A stretch of DNA of 64,000 bases from Balaenoptera acutorostrata (taxonomy: Eukaryota > Chordata > Mammalia > Artiodactyla > Balaenopteridae). Both the position numbers and the translations under genes were made by a program. Shown here piece by piece: positions 1-12,997 of this stretch. Within the stretch, counting starts at the first letter, position 1. Every line of letters starts with the position of its first letter. A model generated the notes under the pieces. It saw nothing but the letters and a program-made list of their open reading frames with translations. It was not told the origin of the DNA and did not search any database. The stretch spans positions 6,072,016 through 6,136,015 of the forward strand of contig NC_080070.1 in the NCBI RefSeq assembly GCF_949987535.1, given 5' to 3'.

Positions 1-449
1 GAAGCCTCGGGTGGGATGTGCGCCTAAATCCATCTTCGGGCAGAGAAACGTGTTCCCAAAGGTGCCCTGTGTGCCAGTGTTCCTGGCCCCCACCGGGAGG
101 ACTCTGCACACACCGCGCGAGCGACATCCGTTCCCTTTTTTCCTCCGCTGACCTGCAGGCGTTGCCCACGGGCCTGACAGGGGCATAGGAAGCAGGCAGA
201 TTGCTGTGTCTTTCCAAACAAGAGTCTCCTACCTCCGTAGCCTCCTTTGAGGACACAACCACTTAGGAAAGCTTTGAAATTAAAGTTCTTTACCTTGGGC
301 CAAATCAACTTCTTAGTCAAGGCGAAAGACAAATGGCAAAACGGGGGAAAATATTGGCAGTTCACATCAGAGACAAATCTCTGTAGTACATAAAGAACTC
401 TCACAATTTGATAAGAAAAAGACCAAAATAGAAAACTGGGCAAAAGCTA

Positions 450-720
450 TTAAAATATGATTCACTGAAAAGGAAATACAAATGGTTTGTAAGCATACAA
501 AAAATTACTAATCTCATTCATGATGACATACTAAATATAAAACTACACCAAAATACCACTTTTTACCTCTCAGACTGAAAAAAAATTGGATACCATGCTA
601 TGATAACAAGGCTGTGTGGAAATAGGCACCCTCATACCTTACTTGTGGAAGGTTAAATTGGTCCAACTCTTAAGAGGGCGATATAGCAGTATCTTTCAAG
701 ATGAAAATGCATAATTCAAC
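450..720 (+). mobile_element. Old L1 (L1M) 3' fragment
   Basis: The stretch follows the characteristic L1M 3' order: a short AT-rich part, then words like GGAAATAGGCACCCTCATAC and TAAATTGGTCCAACTC, then TATCTTTCAAGATGAAAATG. It is diverged and has no clear ends. Confidence 0.6.
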
Positions 721-1979
721 TTTTATGGGTCTTACTGTATTTTATTAATCTGCCTCTTTTCTGTTGTTCTTACACTTAGTGGCTTCAACTGCAATTTCTT
801 GAGATGAAGAATTCTTAATCTGTGTATGTGTTTTGGTTGCTGTGGGTTTTGTGGTGATAAAGAATCAGGGGACTTCTGCATAACTGTTCCTACTTCCGGT
901 GGAGTAAAACCGGAAAATCCTTAAACATCCTTTGCATGACAGTGAAATTTAATGCTAAATGTTACCAATTCTTGCTAGAAAAAACGAAAAGAGACAGGAA
1001 GTTTTGGCAGTTCAGCTTTATTTATAGTTGCTTGGATCACAACAATATACATGCGGTGGGTTAAGTTGTGTGGTAAACTAATTTTTTTATAGATGGAGAA
1101 ATGGATTTGAAAAGAAAATAACTTCATTCTTGCTTTTTCTACTTATAAATGGGAATTTCCGAGGAGTGGTTATAAACTAGAATTTTGGGGGGAATTTGAA
1201 TGATGATTCATACTTTCAGTCTGGTAAGTTTTCAGTTTCACTGATACTAGGAGATATGGTCGTTTTATTCAGCATCTTGGCTGGATGAGAAGACTGTGGA
1301 AGGAACAGAGAAAACAAGCGGGTGGAGAGGGAGGTTTGTTCCCATCTGATTGGGAATACATAATTTCAGTCACCCTTGAAAATGATAGAAGCTGAGAGAA
1401 GTTATGAAAATATCAAATGAGAGTTACTCCGAGGCTCAGGAAACATGGGCTGGGAGAATAGATCTCAGGTACTATCAGAAAGGACTTGGCCTGCTCACCT
1501 GTGACTCGGGTAGAATCATTCTAGAAGCATTTAGCCCTCATGTTCTGTGTCCTGGTTTTGAATCTCTGACATATCCTGGTCCCAGATGTCTAACACAAGT
1601 ACTCCATTCATCTGTCTCCCAAAAGATGCGTACGTAGGCAATGTACTAACTTTGAAAACTAAAATAAAATAAGGGCAGAGATGATGAAGTAAATTAAAGC
1701 ATGGTATCAATACTATTGAATTAAGTTCTGGGTAATCTATCTGTGTTCTACTGTTTAACCCATTTTTAAAGTTAAAAAGAATTCTATATACAACATTTGT
1801 TTTGTGATTTAAATTTAAGGATGAATTAAAACTAAGGTGACTATGGAGGCAAGAAAGTAGCTAATCATTGCTGTAGGCTTACAGTTTGAAAAACTTCTAT
1901 GGAATGCTAGAATACTTTTTTTTTTTTTTTTACTTAATTCCAGATAACTTATAAATCACATATTATGCAAAACAATTAA
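721..1979. other. AT-rich DNA, nothing recognised
   Basis: No gene, RNA or identifiable repeat is seen except a T13 run near 1918. A 77-codon ORF at 1404-1637 has no family likeness. Confidence 0.5.
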
Positions 1980-1994
1980 AAAGATAAAATCAGA

Positions 1995-2115
1995 GGGGGA
2001 CTTCCCTGGCAGTCCAGTGGTTAAAACTCCACGCTTCCAAGGCAGGGGCGTGGGTTCGATCCCTGGTCGGGGAACTAGGATCCCACATGCCGGGCAGTAT
2101 GGCCAAAAAAAAAAA
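1995..2115 (+). mobile_element. Short CHR-type tRNA-Glu SINE
   Basis: Head GACTTCCCTGGCAGTCCAGT, B box GGTTCGATCCCTGG and an A-rich tail define the element. It is flanked by a 15-bp duplication AAAAGATAAAATCAG (1980-1994 and 2116-2130). Confidence 0.93.
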
Positions 2116-2184
2116 AAAAGATAAAATCAGAAATCTTCACTATCCCTGTTCTCTAAATAAAACCTAGTGCCTAAAACTTTGGGG

Positions 2185-3965
2185 AATGTTTAACAGGTTT
2201 ATTTTCTTTCATCACATTGAAGATGCCATTCCATTGTCTTCTGGCTTTATTGTTTCTAAAGTCAGCCAACAATCTTCAAAGGTAATGTATCTTTTTTTTT
2301 TCTGGATTCTCTTAACATTTTATGTTTCTCTTTGGTTTTCAGCAGTCCTGCTATGATGTGCTAGGTGTGGCTGGCTTTGTGTTTATCTTGCTTTGGAGTC
2401 ACAGTGCTTCTTGAATCTATGATTTGATGTCTCATCAGTTTTGGGAAACTCTTGGTTATTATCTCTTTTGGTATTGCCCCATTCTCTTTCTTTTTTCTGG
2501 GAAGCCAATTACATATATGTTTCACCGTCTCATAGTGTCACACATGTCTCTAATGCTTGTTTCTGTATTTTTTCCATTCTTTCCTTTTGTGCTTCAATTT
2601 GTATATTCTCTATTGATTTGTCCCCAGTTCACTAACCCTGTCTTCTGTTGTGTCTAATATACTGAATTCATAATTTTATTTAATGTACTTTTTAGCGCTA
2701 GAGCTTCCATTTGATTTATTTTTCCAGATTTCAATACTCAAGTAAAATTCTCCATCTTTTCCTCTATTTTCTTGAACATGTTAACCATAGTAATTTTAAA
2801 GTCAGGTAACTTCAGTATCTGGCTTAACTGTGGGTCTTTTTCTATTGTCTTTTCTCTCTTGTTTTTCATATATCTGGTAATTTTTTATTAGATGCCAAAT
2901 TTTGCTTGTAAAAAGTTGTAGAGGCTTCAAATGTTATTATCCTCCAGGGAGGGTTTACCCCTTACTCCAAGAGACCAATGAGAAGAGTAGCCAATCTCCT
3001 TAATCTAATCAGAGACCGTACTGAGTCACGGCTGCATTGAGATCCTGGTAGGGCTCAGTCTACCTCTGTGTCTCCAACTTCCACCTGGGAGCCTGGGGTT
3101 TGCTCTGCCGTGACCCACCCCATCAGCACCCCGGCAGGTCTCAAATGCAAATCTTCATCTTGCAAGTCTATCAAAAGCTTCCTCTGCTTTTCAGAGGCTT
3201 TCCACTTAAATTTCAGTTTCTTGAAATACAGAGTTGCCCAGAATCTGGCACATGTCCTTGGAATTCCCCACTCGGTCTCTGCCAAAAGCTCTGCTGTTTG
3301 CCTGTCCCCAGCAGTGGCCCTCTGCGGATTCAAAGTCTGGATTCTCAGCCTCATGCCTGTGTCCAGAATTGGCAGATGCCCTCAGGGTAAATAAAAGTGG
3401 CTGCAGACATTAGCTCACCCTCTGGGGTTCTCTGCTCCCTGGAGTCTTTTTTTTTTTTAATTTATTTAATTAATTTTTTTGGGGCTGCGTTGGGTCTTCA
3501 TTGCTGCATGTGGGCTTTCTCTAGTTGCGGTGAGCAGGGGCTACTCTTTGTTGAGGTGCGCAGGCTTCTCATTGCGGTGGCTTCTCTTGTTGCGGAGCAT
3601 GGGCTCTAGGTGCGCGGGCTTCAGTAGTTGTGGCACGCATGTTCAGTAGTTGTGGCTCTTGGGCTCCAGAGCACAGGCTCAGTAGTTGTGGCGCACAGGC
3701 TTAGTTGCTCCGCGGCATGTGGGATCTTCCTGGACCAGGGATCGAACCCGTGTGCCCCGCATTGGCAGGTGGATTCTTAACCACTGTGCCACCAGGGAAG
3801 CCCCTCCTTTCTGGAGTCTTAACTCCTCCAGCTCTTGTCTCTTCAGCAGCTCTTCACTGCCTTCAAAGCAATGGATTCTGACGTTTCTTTCTGGCTTTTC
3901 TAGTTGTTGTTAGTGGGAATGTTGGTCTGCTGCAAGCTGCTTTATCACCCCTGAGAGTGGACATT
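2185..3965 (-). mobile_element. L1M 5'-region fragment, split by a SINE
   Basis: Minus-strand reading matches the 5' part of an ancient L1. On the + strand the typical words are GATGCCATTCCATTGTCTTC, TTCAGCAGTCCTGCTATGAT and TAATTTTTTATTAGATGCC. The similarity resumes after the SINE at 3449-3804 (TTCTAGTTGTTGTTAGTGGG). No intact ORF remains. Confidence 0.55.
3449..3804 (-). mobile_element. Full-length CHR-2-type SINE
   Basis: A T-rich start and GGCTGCGTTGGGTCTTC... lead to CCACCAGGGAAGCCCC, the reverse complement of the long CHR SINE. It is flanked by CTGGAGTCTT on both sides (3439-3448 and 3811-3820). Confidence 0.93.
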
Positions 3966-5687
3966 CAATTTATTGATGGACCACTATGTAAATTAAAAGG
4001 TAAAAGTGATGGGACTTCCCTGGTGCGTTTAGCAGAAACCAACAATTATTACTTAAGAAAATAGGGGTTTATTTTTCTCCCTTCAAAGGAGTCCAGAGGT
4101 CTGTAGTCCAGAGCTGATACCATCACTGAAGTTTCTTTTAATCTTCCTTCTGGAGAAAAACATTTGTACTTTGATGGAAAAGTACCCGTTATCTGTAACA
4201 CACCCTTCCACCTGATCAGACCCAGGCAGCTATTTCACAACTCTAACTAACTGTAGGTAACTAATAGCAATGCAGAATTCCTGTCTGTAACTAAGCAGAT
4301 TCTGCCCTTTCAGGTAAAGGTTCAAGTGTCTTCCCTCCTACCCTGTGGAAAGCCAGTTTTATCTCCATTTTCCATTCATTTCAACATTCCTTTACTCCAT
4401 GTGAATTTGTGCTTCTTGGCACCTTATAACATCTGCTTAGTTCCCTCATGAGTTCAATAAAATCTTTAACATATGTTCATTTTTATATCTGAATGTGAGG
4501 CATGATTTTACTTTTTTTCTGAAACTTACTTTTTAACACTTTTTATACCATCAACAAAAGATGTCAGCTGTACCTCCAGGCATTGTGTTTGTGGTCCAGA
4601 TGAGAAGAAGGGGGAAGGGCTAAGAATGAAAAGTATGTCAACTAACTCTGTCCATTTTTATCTGGAAAACCGTAGCTTGTCCAAAAGCCCCACCCCTAAA
4701 CTTCCTCTCACTTCTGACTGATTAGGAAAAAAATGTCACCTCATCACTACTAGTTGCAAGGCACGATGGGAAATTACTGCTTACCCCCCCCCCACCAAAA
4801 AAACCCAACAACAACCTGGTAATCGATTAGCAAGGAAGAAGGGGAGAATGGACATTGGGTAGACAGCCAGCAGCGTCTGGGTCAACAAGAACTCATTTAG
4901 GCAAAGCTTAAGGTTGATGACATCTATCTCTTGATGTTTCCCACTTTCCCTTTCTTCCCCATTTGCCTTCTCACCCCCACCCATGCCCATTTATCTCACA
5001 AGCACTAATTACTAAGCTGTTCCAGCCTATTAAGGGATTCATCCCAATGTATCAGACACTTAGTGTGTTACCTCAAAGGGGGGATAAAATAGCAGCCAGT
5101 AATGGAATTATTGTAAAGAGCGTGTCAGTAATGGAATTGCTGTAATCAGGGGTGGTCTTGTGAGGCAGCCTTTGCTGGGAGCGTCTTCCCCATGTTCCCT
5201 AGAACATTGACCAATGCCTGTGCTACCTGCACATGAGGCCTAGCCTAAGGCAACCAATCCCAATACCCGGAACATCCTAGGAATACTATTTAACAATTTT
5301 TGTCTTGTTTTTTCATTTCAAAAAATTTTAAATAAAAACATTTTTTTAAATTTTAAACAACAAAGTGAGAGAAGAAAAAATATAGATCCTTCAATGTTTC
5401 ATTATCTAAAATATAACCATTATTAACATTTCAATGTAAAATTTCCAATGTTTTCTTTCTAATAAGAGCTTTACTTAGATATAATCATCAATCCACATGC
5501 AAAATTTTTCATCCTTTTAAAAATTAATATATCTTAAGGGTGTTTATTATTATTTCATACCTTCATCAATTAATTTCAGCAGCTACCTAACATCTCACCA
5601 AGTGGACATGCCACTCCATTGTTTCCTGTTGATTTATGTGTGTTTTAGCTACATGCAGACTTGCCTGCAGGAACAGAGACTCAAAAT
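3966..5687. other. AT-rich intergenic DNA
   Basis: Nothing is firmly identified. The part at about 4050-4250 has the look of a diverged interspersed repeat, of the same kind as part of 5860-6140. A C11 tract lies near 4785. Two copies of CAGTAATGGAATT occur near 5096 and 5126. Confidence 0.4.
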
Positions 5688-5697
5688 AACAAAGGGA

Positions 5698-5812
5698 GGA
5701 ATTCCCTGGCGGTCCAGGGGTTAGGATGCAGTGCTTTCACTGCCGGGGCCCAGGTTCGATCCCTGGTCAGAGAACTAAGATCCTGCAAGCCATGTGGCGT
5801 GGCCAACAAACA
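5698..5812 (+). mobile_element. Short CHR-type SINE
   Basis: ATTCCCTGGCGGTCCAGGGG and GGTTCGATCCCTGG are present, with a CAAA-rich tail. The flanking duplication is AACAAAGGGA (5688-5697 and 5813-5822). Confidence 0.9.
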
Positions 5813-6293
5813 AACAAAGGGAAATTTGAATTTACAGTTTTCTTATCCAAACAGACCAGCTCTAGTATGGTGGCTCCAAGGTGCAGACAAAGAGGCTTTT
5901 TCCATCTCATTGCTCTGCCATCGCCCGGGTGCTGCCCACATCAGCACAGTCCCAGGTGTCTCACGACTATGTCCACATTCTAGGCAGAGAGTAGGGGAGC
6001 CTCAGTCAGAAGCCACATCCTCGCTTTTGCTTGTATCTCCATTGGCCAGCACTTAGTCACATGGTCACCTGGGTGCAAGGGAGGCTGGGAAATGTAGTCA
6101 TAAATTTTGACAACCATGTGCTGACCTAGGTCAGGGATTCCATCATAATTAGAGAGCAAGGGAAATGGATATTGATTGCAGACAACTAGTTGCAAGGCTG
6201 TTTCTAATGATTCACTGTTTACAATGGTGAAGGTCATCTTTGATGTAAAGCTTTTTCTATACTTAGGGTTTTTGTTGTGGTTGTTGGTTGCTC

Positions 6294-6313
6294 TGTTTTG
6301 TTTTGTTTTGTTC
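6294..6313 (+). repeat. (TTTTG)n microsatellite
   Basis: Short run of TTTTG units. Confidence 0.8.
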
Positions 6314-6409
6314 GGTGACATTCCCAGAAGTAGAATGAGTAGATAAAAGGGTACAGATCTTAGACTCTCCATACTTACTGATACATTCTCTTTACTCCCT
6401 CACCAGAAT

Positions 6410-6610
6410 TGGATACTATAATTTTTTATTGAACAAATTTGACATATAACATTGTGTACAGCATGTTACATTGACATTTATATATTGTAATATGATTGCC
6501 ATTGTCACAATATTCATTACATTACATAATTATCGTACAATACTCTTGTCTATATTTACTATACTGTGCATTAGATCCCTGTGACTTATTTACTACTCGT
6601 TGAAAGTTTG
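6410..6610 (-). mobile_element. L1 3' UTR fragment
   Basis: The + strand shows TTTTTTATTGAACAAATTTG, ATATTGTAATATGATTGCCA and GTGCATTAGATCCCTGTGAC, the usual reverse complement of an old L1 3' end. Confidence 0.6.
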
Positions 6611-7566
6611 TAAGATACTATAATATTTTTTTAATCTGCCTTTTTCAAGGGAAAAAGAAGGAGCAGGAAGAGGAGGAGAGTTGAAGAGAAGGAAGGAGAT
6701 ATTTTGTGGTTCTTGTGATGTTAGTATGTGTTTCATACTAGCCGGGCAAACACCTTCCGGTGTTTGCTTACTGGCCATATTTTCTTTTTTATGAAACCAT
6801 TTGCTAGTGTCTGAGTTAGACCCTGTGAGGTCAAGGATCAGACTCACTCAGGAATCTCAAATAACGGAGGATTTACTATAATGGTTCACATGAGAGTAGG
6901 AAGAGCAGAAGCTTCAACCTCGTCTGGCCTCGTGGTAACACAGTTGGACTCCGTGGAAACTAGATTATAATTCTTGACTAGAAGGGTCTGGGGCAGCCCC
7001 AAGATTTACAGGATTGATTGATTTACTGCCTTCTTAGCAACAGGAGTTTGTTTACCTGTTCAGGTGTGTCTCTGCTTCTCCTGGTTGTGCCATCCACCGG
7101 CTTCCTCACCCTTGCTGGGAAGGGCCCCCCACCACCGCCACTGCATTAGCAGGTGCAAGTCTCGTATAATCAGCACTGTTACTGGGGAGACCCAAAGCAC
7201 AAGGCAGGCTCAGCCCAGTGTCTCTGGGTTTAGTAAAACACATCCATAAAGGTATCTTTAAGTTTTGTTATATCACAAGTCACACTATAGAGACTGCTCA
7301 GATTATTTATAATTGTACCATTGCCTGGTTCAAAAGCTAAGTGAAAAAGAAAAGGGAACAAGGCCTTACTTGGACTTATTCTACCATACTTTGCAGTGTC
7401 CCTCGAGCTGCAGACCAGAGGAGGTAGGTACACCCCATCACTTTCTTTTAGCCAAAATAATTTTGAAGTAATGTTAACCAATTCATAAATGTTAGCCATA
7501 TTTAATAAAACTTCCTCTATACCTTCTACTCTGTAAATAATTAATAATAATAATAATAATAGAATG
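6611..7566. other. Intergenic DNA with a TAA microsatellite
   Basis: No gene is seen. A (TAA)n run lies at about 7541-7562. A 115-codon minus-strand ORF (7230-7577) has no family likeness. Confidence 0.45.
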
Positions 7567-7800
7567 ATAGTTAACATTTATTTAGTACTCCCTATGCACC
7601 AGGAACTATTCTAAACGCATTGCATGTGTTAATCATTTAATCCTTGTAAGAACCCGATGAGAAAAGCACCATTACTACCTCCATTTTCCAGATGAGGAAG
7701 TGAGGCACAGAGATCTTAAGTAACTTGCCCAAGATCACCCAGCTACTAAGCGGCAGAGAAGGATTTGAATCCAGTAGTCTGGCTCCAGAGCTCGTGTTCT
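7567..7800 (+). mobile_element. MIR SINE
   Basis: AACATTTATTTAGTACTCCC, GATGAGGAAGTGAGGCACAG and TAACTTGCCCAAGATCACCC are in the order of a nearly complete MIR. Confidence 0.88.
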
Positions 7801-7914
7801 TCACCACACATGCTTACTCATTGTTTTTACTGCTTCATTGTTCCTCTGTTTTCACTGTTTGCTGAACACATATGGTTGAATTTATACAAGTTAATTTCTT
7901 ATGCATGTGACTCT

Positions 7915-8290
7915 CATAAGGAAAAACTGGAACTAACCTAAATGTCCATCAATACACAACGTTAAATGAATGATAGTATGTCCTTATTATAAACACGATG
8001 CAGCCACTAAGAAGAATGAGGTAGATCTATATGCACATAGGACATGGGAAGGTGTAAAACTGTAAGAAGCAAGTTACAGAACAATGTGTCTAGCATAGTC
8101 CCATTAAAAACCCGGTGTATGTGTGTATGTGCATTTACAGATGCATGTATATTTACCTCTAAGAACATTGAAAACAGCTTGGAAAGATCTCACCAAGAGG
8201 GACTGAGAAGGGAGTGAATAGGGCCTTTGACTTTTACTCTTTATACTTCAGAACTGTTTTAATTTTGACAACAAGCACGTATTACTTGTT
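7915..8290 (+). mobile_element. L1M 3' fragment
   Basis: AACCTAAATGTCCATCAATA and TTATAAACACGATGCAGCCA mark the end of an L1 ORF2; a typical 3' UTR with a TTTTACTCTTTATACTTCAG-like word follows. Confidence 0.65.
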
Positions 8291-9080
8291 TGAGGGAAGA
8301 GAGACTTGATCTTAAATTTCTATTTCTCCCATCAGTGCCTAGCACAGCAGATGCCTAGTAAATATATACTAATTTATAATAATTCCGTAGGAACACTTAT
8401 TAGAAGCTTCTGTTCTCTGATTACTCCATAAATTTCAAGATGAATCTATTTTGGACACATTACACGAGCATAGATATACCCATTGTCTTTGCTAGGAACC
8501 ATACATGCCCTTCCCATAATATGAAGAGGGTGTCAGACAGGAAGGGACCGCCTCTCCTGGAGCGGGTCTGAGCAAGAGGGACACCCCCTTAGTCCAAAGA
8601 GGCTGCAGTGTGGGAGGCGAGCCAGGCAGGAGAGACAACCAGACTGGAGAGGCTGCTGGAAGAAGGCAGGTCCCGGGGTGCTCAGAGCCAGAGCACAGGG
8701 GCTTTTGTACTAGGGGAGGTCCTGCAAGGTCCTGCTTGGCTTCAATCACCCCTTTTCTTTGACACTCCTCAGTCCTGAAAGGGAAGAGGGGTGGGACAAT
8801 AAAGGGAATAAAGTTTCGGATAGAGATCAGTCATAAACTTAGTAAGGGAACTCGGTTTTAGGGGGACTCAGTTTCAGCAAGGGGATTAGCCTGTGGCAGG
8901 AGGAAGCCCCCCAAGTAAGATAGTGCGGTTAGAGGAGAGAGAGAACAAAGGGAACATGATGTCAGACAAGGTTGGAGGGATGAGCCGGCCTCGTGGGGCC
9001 CAGCATGACTGCCCCTTGGGAGCAAGAATCCACTAAGATGGTGAGAACCAGTGTGCATGTTAGGAATGCAGAAGAGCGGC
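8291..9080. other. Intergenic DNA, nothing recognised
   Basis: ORFs of 85-116 codons at 8492-8749 and 8858-9208 have no family likeness. The DNA looks unique. Confidence 0.4.
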
Positions 9081-9089
9081 CAAACCAAG

Positions 9090-9480
9090 AGATGGCTAGA
9101 GATTGGACCTTCCAGGGGTTGTAAGGGATGGGCTACAGGAAGTGGGCAGGACAGAGGGGTCAAGGTCACTCCCACGTTTCTGGCTGGGTGGACAGCAGTA
9201 CCAGTCACTGAATGGGAATGGGAGGCCCTGGAAGAGAACTGGCCTGTTTCATTTCTGGTTTTTGTTTTTAGGAGGGAGAGGTTTGGAAGGACTCAAAAGT
9301 TCAGTTTTGGAGATATTAAATTTAAGTTTGGAAACGTCTTTGAGATGGGCAAGAGGGATGTCTGGGAAGAATATGACTAAAAGAGGAGAGATCTTGGTTA
9401 GAGATATAACTCTATGAGACATGTGTGCTTACGCACAGAAATCGAAGGCATAGACGTGGATTCGTAAGAAAGCACAAGGC
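9090..9480 (-). mobile_element. L2-like LINE fragment
   Basis: The order of words such as TCAAGGTCACTCCCACGTTT and AAAAGTTCAGTTTTGGAGAT parallels the longer minus-strand L2 at 52.3-54.1 kb. It is strongly diverged. Confidence 0.45.
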
Positions 9481-10088
9481 TCAGAGCACAGAGAGATGAG
9501 ACGTGGCGCAGGGGACTCTTCAGCGGCTCAGAGCTCTGACAACGATGGGTGCACCTTTTGCAGAAATAAGGAGAATGAGTGTTGAGAAACTGCTCCAGCA
9601 AATGTGCCAGCCTGAGTGGTCACCAAGAAGAAAACTCTAGTGAGTGCCGAGCAGGAGCTAATTTATGCAATGAAGACGTGTAGAGGAAGCACAAGGTGTG
9701 CTTGTGCTTCTGCTCAAAGCAGAAATGAGAGTCGGGCAAAAGCTGGATACCTGCACAGACATCCCCAGGAACCAGCAGGCAGAAGGTGTTTTGGTGGCCG
9801 CTGAGCTAAACCTTACCCAGAAAAGTGGGTTTGAGTATTTTGTCAGTTTTTTTCTTTGCATACCGTGAAGTTACTGAGTGCAGCATGCACTGACTGTATG
9901 GTGGGAAGTATCAATATCTCCTCTTCACTTCGGAGGAGTGCCACAGGCTGACAGCATAAGTGCCCAGGGAAGATGATGTTGACACCACAGGAGCACGCAG
10001 AACCAAGGAAGGACGCAAGAACTGATTGTATCATCAGCTGATAGACCATTAAAAAGAATTGCTAATGATGGATCATGGCATGATTTCT

Positions 10089-10166
10089 TTTTCTTTTTTT
10101 TTTTTAATTAATTTTTATTGGAGTATAGTTGCTTTACAATGTTATGTTAGTTTCTTGCTGATCACT
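10089..10166 (-). mobile_element. 78-bp L1 3'-end insertion
   Basis: A T-rich tail is followed by TTTATTGGAGTATAGTTGCT, the extreme 3' end of a cetartiodactyl L1. It is bounded by an 11-bp duplication GCATGATTTCT (10078-10088 and 10167-10177). Confidence 0.85.
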
Positions 10167-10656
10167 GCATGATTTCTGGCTTATAACTCGAGTCCAAAAA
10201 CTTTTGTGGCATTGCTGTAAAAAAACCCTTCCTTTCTCTTGTACTTAACTATGTGGAAGTTTCTCAGCACCAGCACCTATAACAATAAAAAAAGGAGCTG
10301 ATCTGATGTTAATGTATCTTATTCCAGTAGAGAGAGAAATAAACTGATTGGGAGAGAAAAACAACCTCATTCACCTCATTAAGAGATGCATTTCCAATAA
10401 AAATTTACTTTTTTTATGTTTAACAATTATTTACCAAAATTAGCAACCCATATATATTGCTTTAATCAAATACATGTTACTAATAATGGCAATGATAACC
10501 CTAGCCAGAAGAAACTTTTCAGTACTTAAAGACTTCTGATCATAGGATATAAACTCTCCTTAAATTTTAATTTATATTTATGTTGCTGAGAAACCTGATA
10601 GGAATAATTCATAAAAGACTTCCAAACATAGCATATATTATATTAGTATAAAATTA

Positions 10657-10965
10657 GGGGGCTTCCCTGGTGGCGCAGTGGTTGAGAATCTGCCTGCCAA
10701 TGCAGGGGACACGGGTTCGAGCCCTGGTCTGGGAAGATCCCACATGCCGCGGAGCAACTAGGCCCGTGAGCCACAATTACTGAGCCTGCGCGTCTGGAGC
10801 CTGTGCTCCGCAACAAGAGAGGCCGCGATAATGAGAGGCCTGCGCACCGCGATGAAGAGTGGCCCCCACTTGCCACAACTAGAGAAAGCCCTCACACAGA
10901 AACGAAGACCCAACACAGCCATAAATAAATAAATAAATAAAAATTAAACTTTAAAAAAAAAAAAA
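10657..10965 (+). mobile_element. Full-length CHR-2-type SINE
   Basis: It runs from GGGCTTCCCTGGTGGCGCAG through GAAGACCCAACACAGCC to an (AAAT)n and A-rich tail, flanked by short AAATTAG duplications. Confidence 0.95.
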
Positions 10966-11035
10966 AATTAGATGTGGGAAGTGGATGGAAAGACAAGTTT
11001 AGGAAGAAAAAGGAACAGTTAAAGAAGAACTTATA

Positions 11036-12280
11036 TATTTTTATTTTATTTATTTATTTATTTATTTAATTTTCTTTTTCTAAATCCCAAGCTCCTAATT
11101 TATCCCTCACCCTTTTCCCCTCTGATAACCATAAGTTTGTTTTCTATGTCTATGAGTCTGTTTCTGTTTTGTAAATAAGTTCATTTGTATCATTTTTTTA
11201 CATTCCACATTTAAGTGATATCATGTGATAATTTGTCTTTCTCTGACTTACTTCACTTAGTATGATAATGTCTAGGTCCATCCATGTTGCTACAAACAGC
11301 ATCATTTCATTCTTTTTAATGGCTGACTAGTATTCCATTGTATATATACGTACCACATCTTCTTTATCCATTCATCTGTTGGTGGACATTTAGGTTGCTT
11401 CCATGTCTTGGCTATTGTAAATAGTCCTGCTATGAACATTGGGGTGCATGTATCTTTTTGAATTAGAGTTTTCATCTTTTCTAGATATTTGCCCAGGAGT
11501 GGGATCACTGGATTATATGGTAAGCCTATTTTTAGTTTTTTAAGGAACCCCTATAATGTTCCCCACAGTGGCTGCACCAATTTACATTCCCACCAACAGT
11601 GTAGGAAGGTTCCCTTTTCTCCACACCCTCTCCAGCATTTATTATTTGTAGACTTTTTGGTGATGGTCATTCTGACTGGTGTGAGGTGATACTTCAATGT
11701 AGTTTTGATTTGCATTTCTCTAATAATTAGCAATGTTGAGCATATTTTCATGTGCCTGTTGGCCATCTGGAGGTCTTCTTTAGAGAAAAGTCTATTTAGG
11801 TCTTATGTCCATTGGGTAGTTTGCATTTCTTGATGTTGAGCTGTATGAGCTGTTTGTATATTTTGAAAATTAAGCCCTTGTCTGTCGCATCATTTGTAAG
11901 TATTTTCTCCCATTCCGTTGGTTGTCTTTTTGTTTTGTTTATGGTTTCCTTTGCTGTGCAAAAGCTTGTAAGTTCGATTAGGTCCCATTTACTTATTTTT
12001 GCTTTTATTTCTTTTCTCCTGGGAAACTGATGATTTATGTCAGAGAATGTTTTGTGTATGCTCCCTTCTATGAGTTTTATGGTGTCATGTCTTATATTTA
12101 AGTCTTTAAGCTATTTTCAGTTTATTTTTGAGTATGGTGTGAGGGAGTGTTCTAACTTCGTTGATTTACATGCTGCTGTCCAGCTTTCCCAATGCCAATT
12201 ACTGAAGACACTGTCTTTTCTCCATTGTATATTCTTGCCTCCTTTGTCAAAGATTAATTGACCAAACATGTGTGTTTATG
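11036..12280 (-). mobile_element. 5'-truncated L1 with decayed ORF2 C-terminus
   Basis: Minus-strand frames contain [20 protein letters not shown] and, in another frame, KDTCTPMFIAGLFTIAKTWK, both diagnostic of the L1 ORF2 C-terminal part. The frames are broken by shifts and stops. It begins with a (TTTA)n-rich tail at about 11040. Confidence 0.9.
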
Positions 12281-12997
12281 TATTTTTAAGTGGTGGGTAT
12301 CAAATTGCTATGGTATTTAGATATCACTGCATGTATAGCCAAGAGTCACATAAGTCTTATTTTAAAATATGTTAAAAGCTGCACTAAATTTGGAGTTGCA
12401 TCGTTTTAAACTTGTGATGGAAAGTTTTAGGTGGAAGATTGAAAATTGTGAGGGGTATCTTTGAAGACAGCACCTTGCCACATTTTGGAATCATCCCGAG
12501 TTTAGGGCTCTCTCTTGTGGTGAGATTCAGAATTTGAGTCTGTCATCAAGCAAGAACTAAAAGTGCCATGTTCTGCAAGCCACACCCTCCCTGGTGTATT
12601 TTCTGGGATCATCTCTATAAATCATGAGCCAAGTAGGATTCAGTTCACCTGTTCATACTGGACCATCACATCCTATCTCCCCCTTGGCTCCCCTCCCCTC
12701 AAAAGCAGGAAAAGATTTCACTTCTCTACCCAAGCTCGGAATCAATCAGGAGGGCAAAAAAGCAGGACAGAATAGTACCCTACACATTTCACCAAGCGGG
12801 TTGCTTGATGATCTTTCATTAATTTACCACAGGTTTATTGAGTACCTACTATGTGCAGGCGTGATACTCAGTGATCTACTGTTAGGCTGCCATCCACTAG
12901 TAGAATCTGCCCTTTACTTCTCTTTTAAAAAGCTTAAAGAAACACTTAAATAAAAGAGGAACCCAGCAATAACTAACAACTATATGTTTTCACCAAA
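12281..12997. other. Intergenic DNA with a short MIR-like piece
   Basis: GGTTTATTGAGTACCTACTA near 12831 is a MIR/L2-type word, + strand. Nothing else is recognised. Confidence 0.45.

Noticed and set aside
1..449. Possible NUB1 exon at the left edge
   Set aside because: NUB1 is expected on the minus strand to the left by human gene order, but no NUB1 peptide is recognisable in any frame here.
4011..4027. GGGACTTCCCTGGTGCG resembling a SINE head
   Set aside because: Only 17 bases match and there is no B box or tail; a lone fragment or chance.
5726..5760. tRNA-like B box GGTTCGATCCCTGG, here and in other SINEs, as possible tRNA genes
   Set aside because: All such boxes lie in SINEs with poly(A)-type tails; no cloverleaf-bearing tRNA gene is present.
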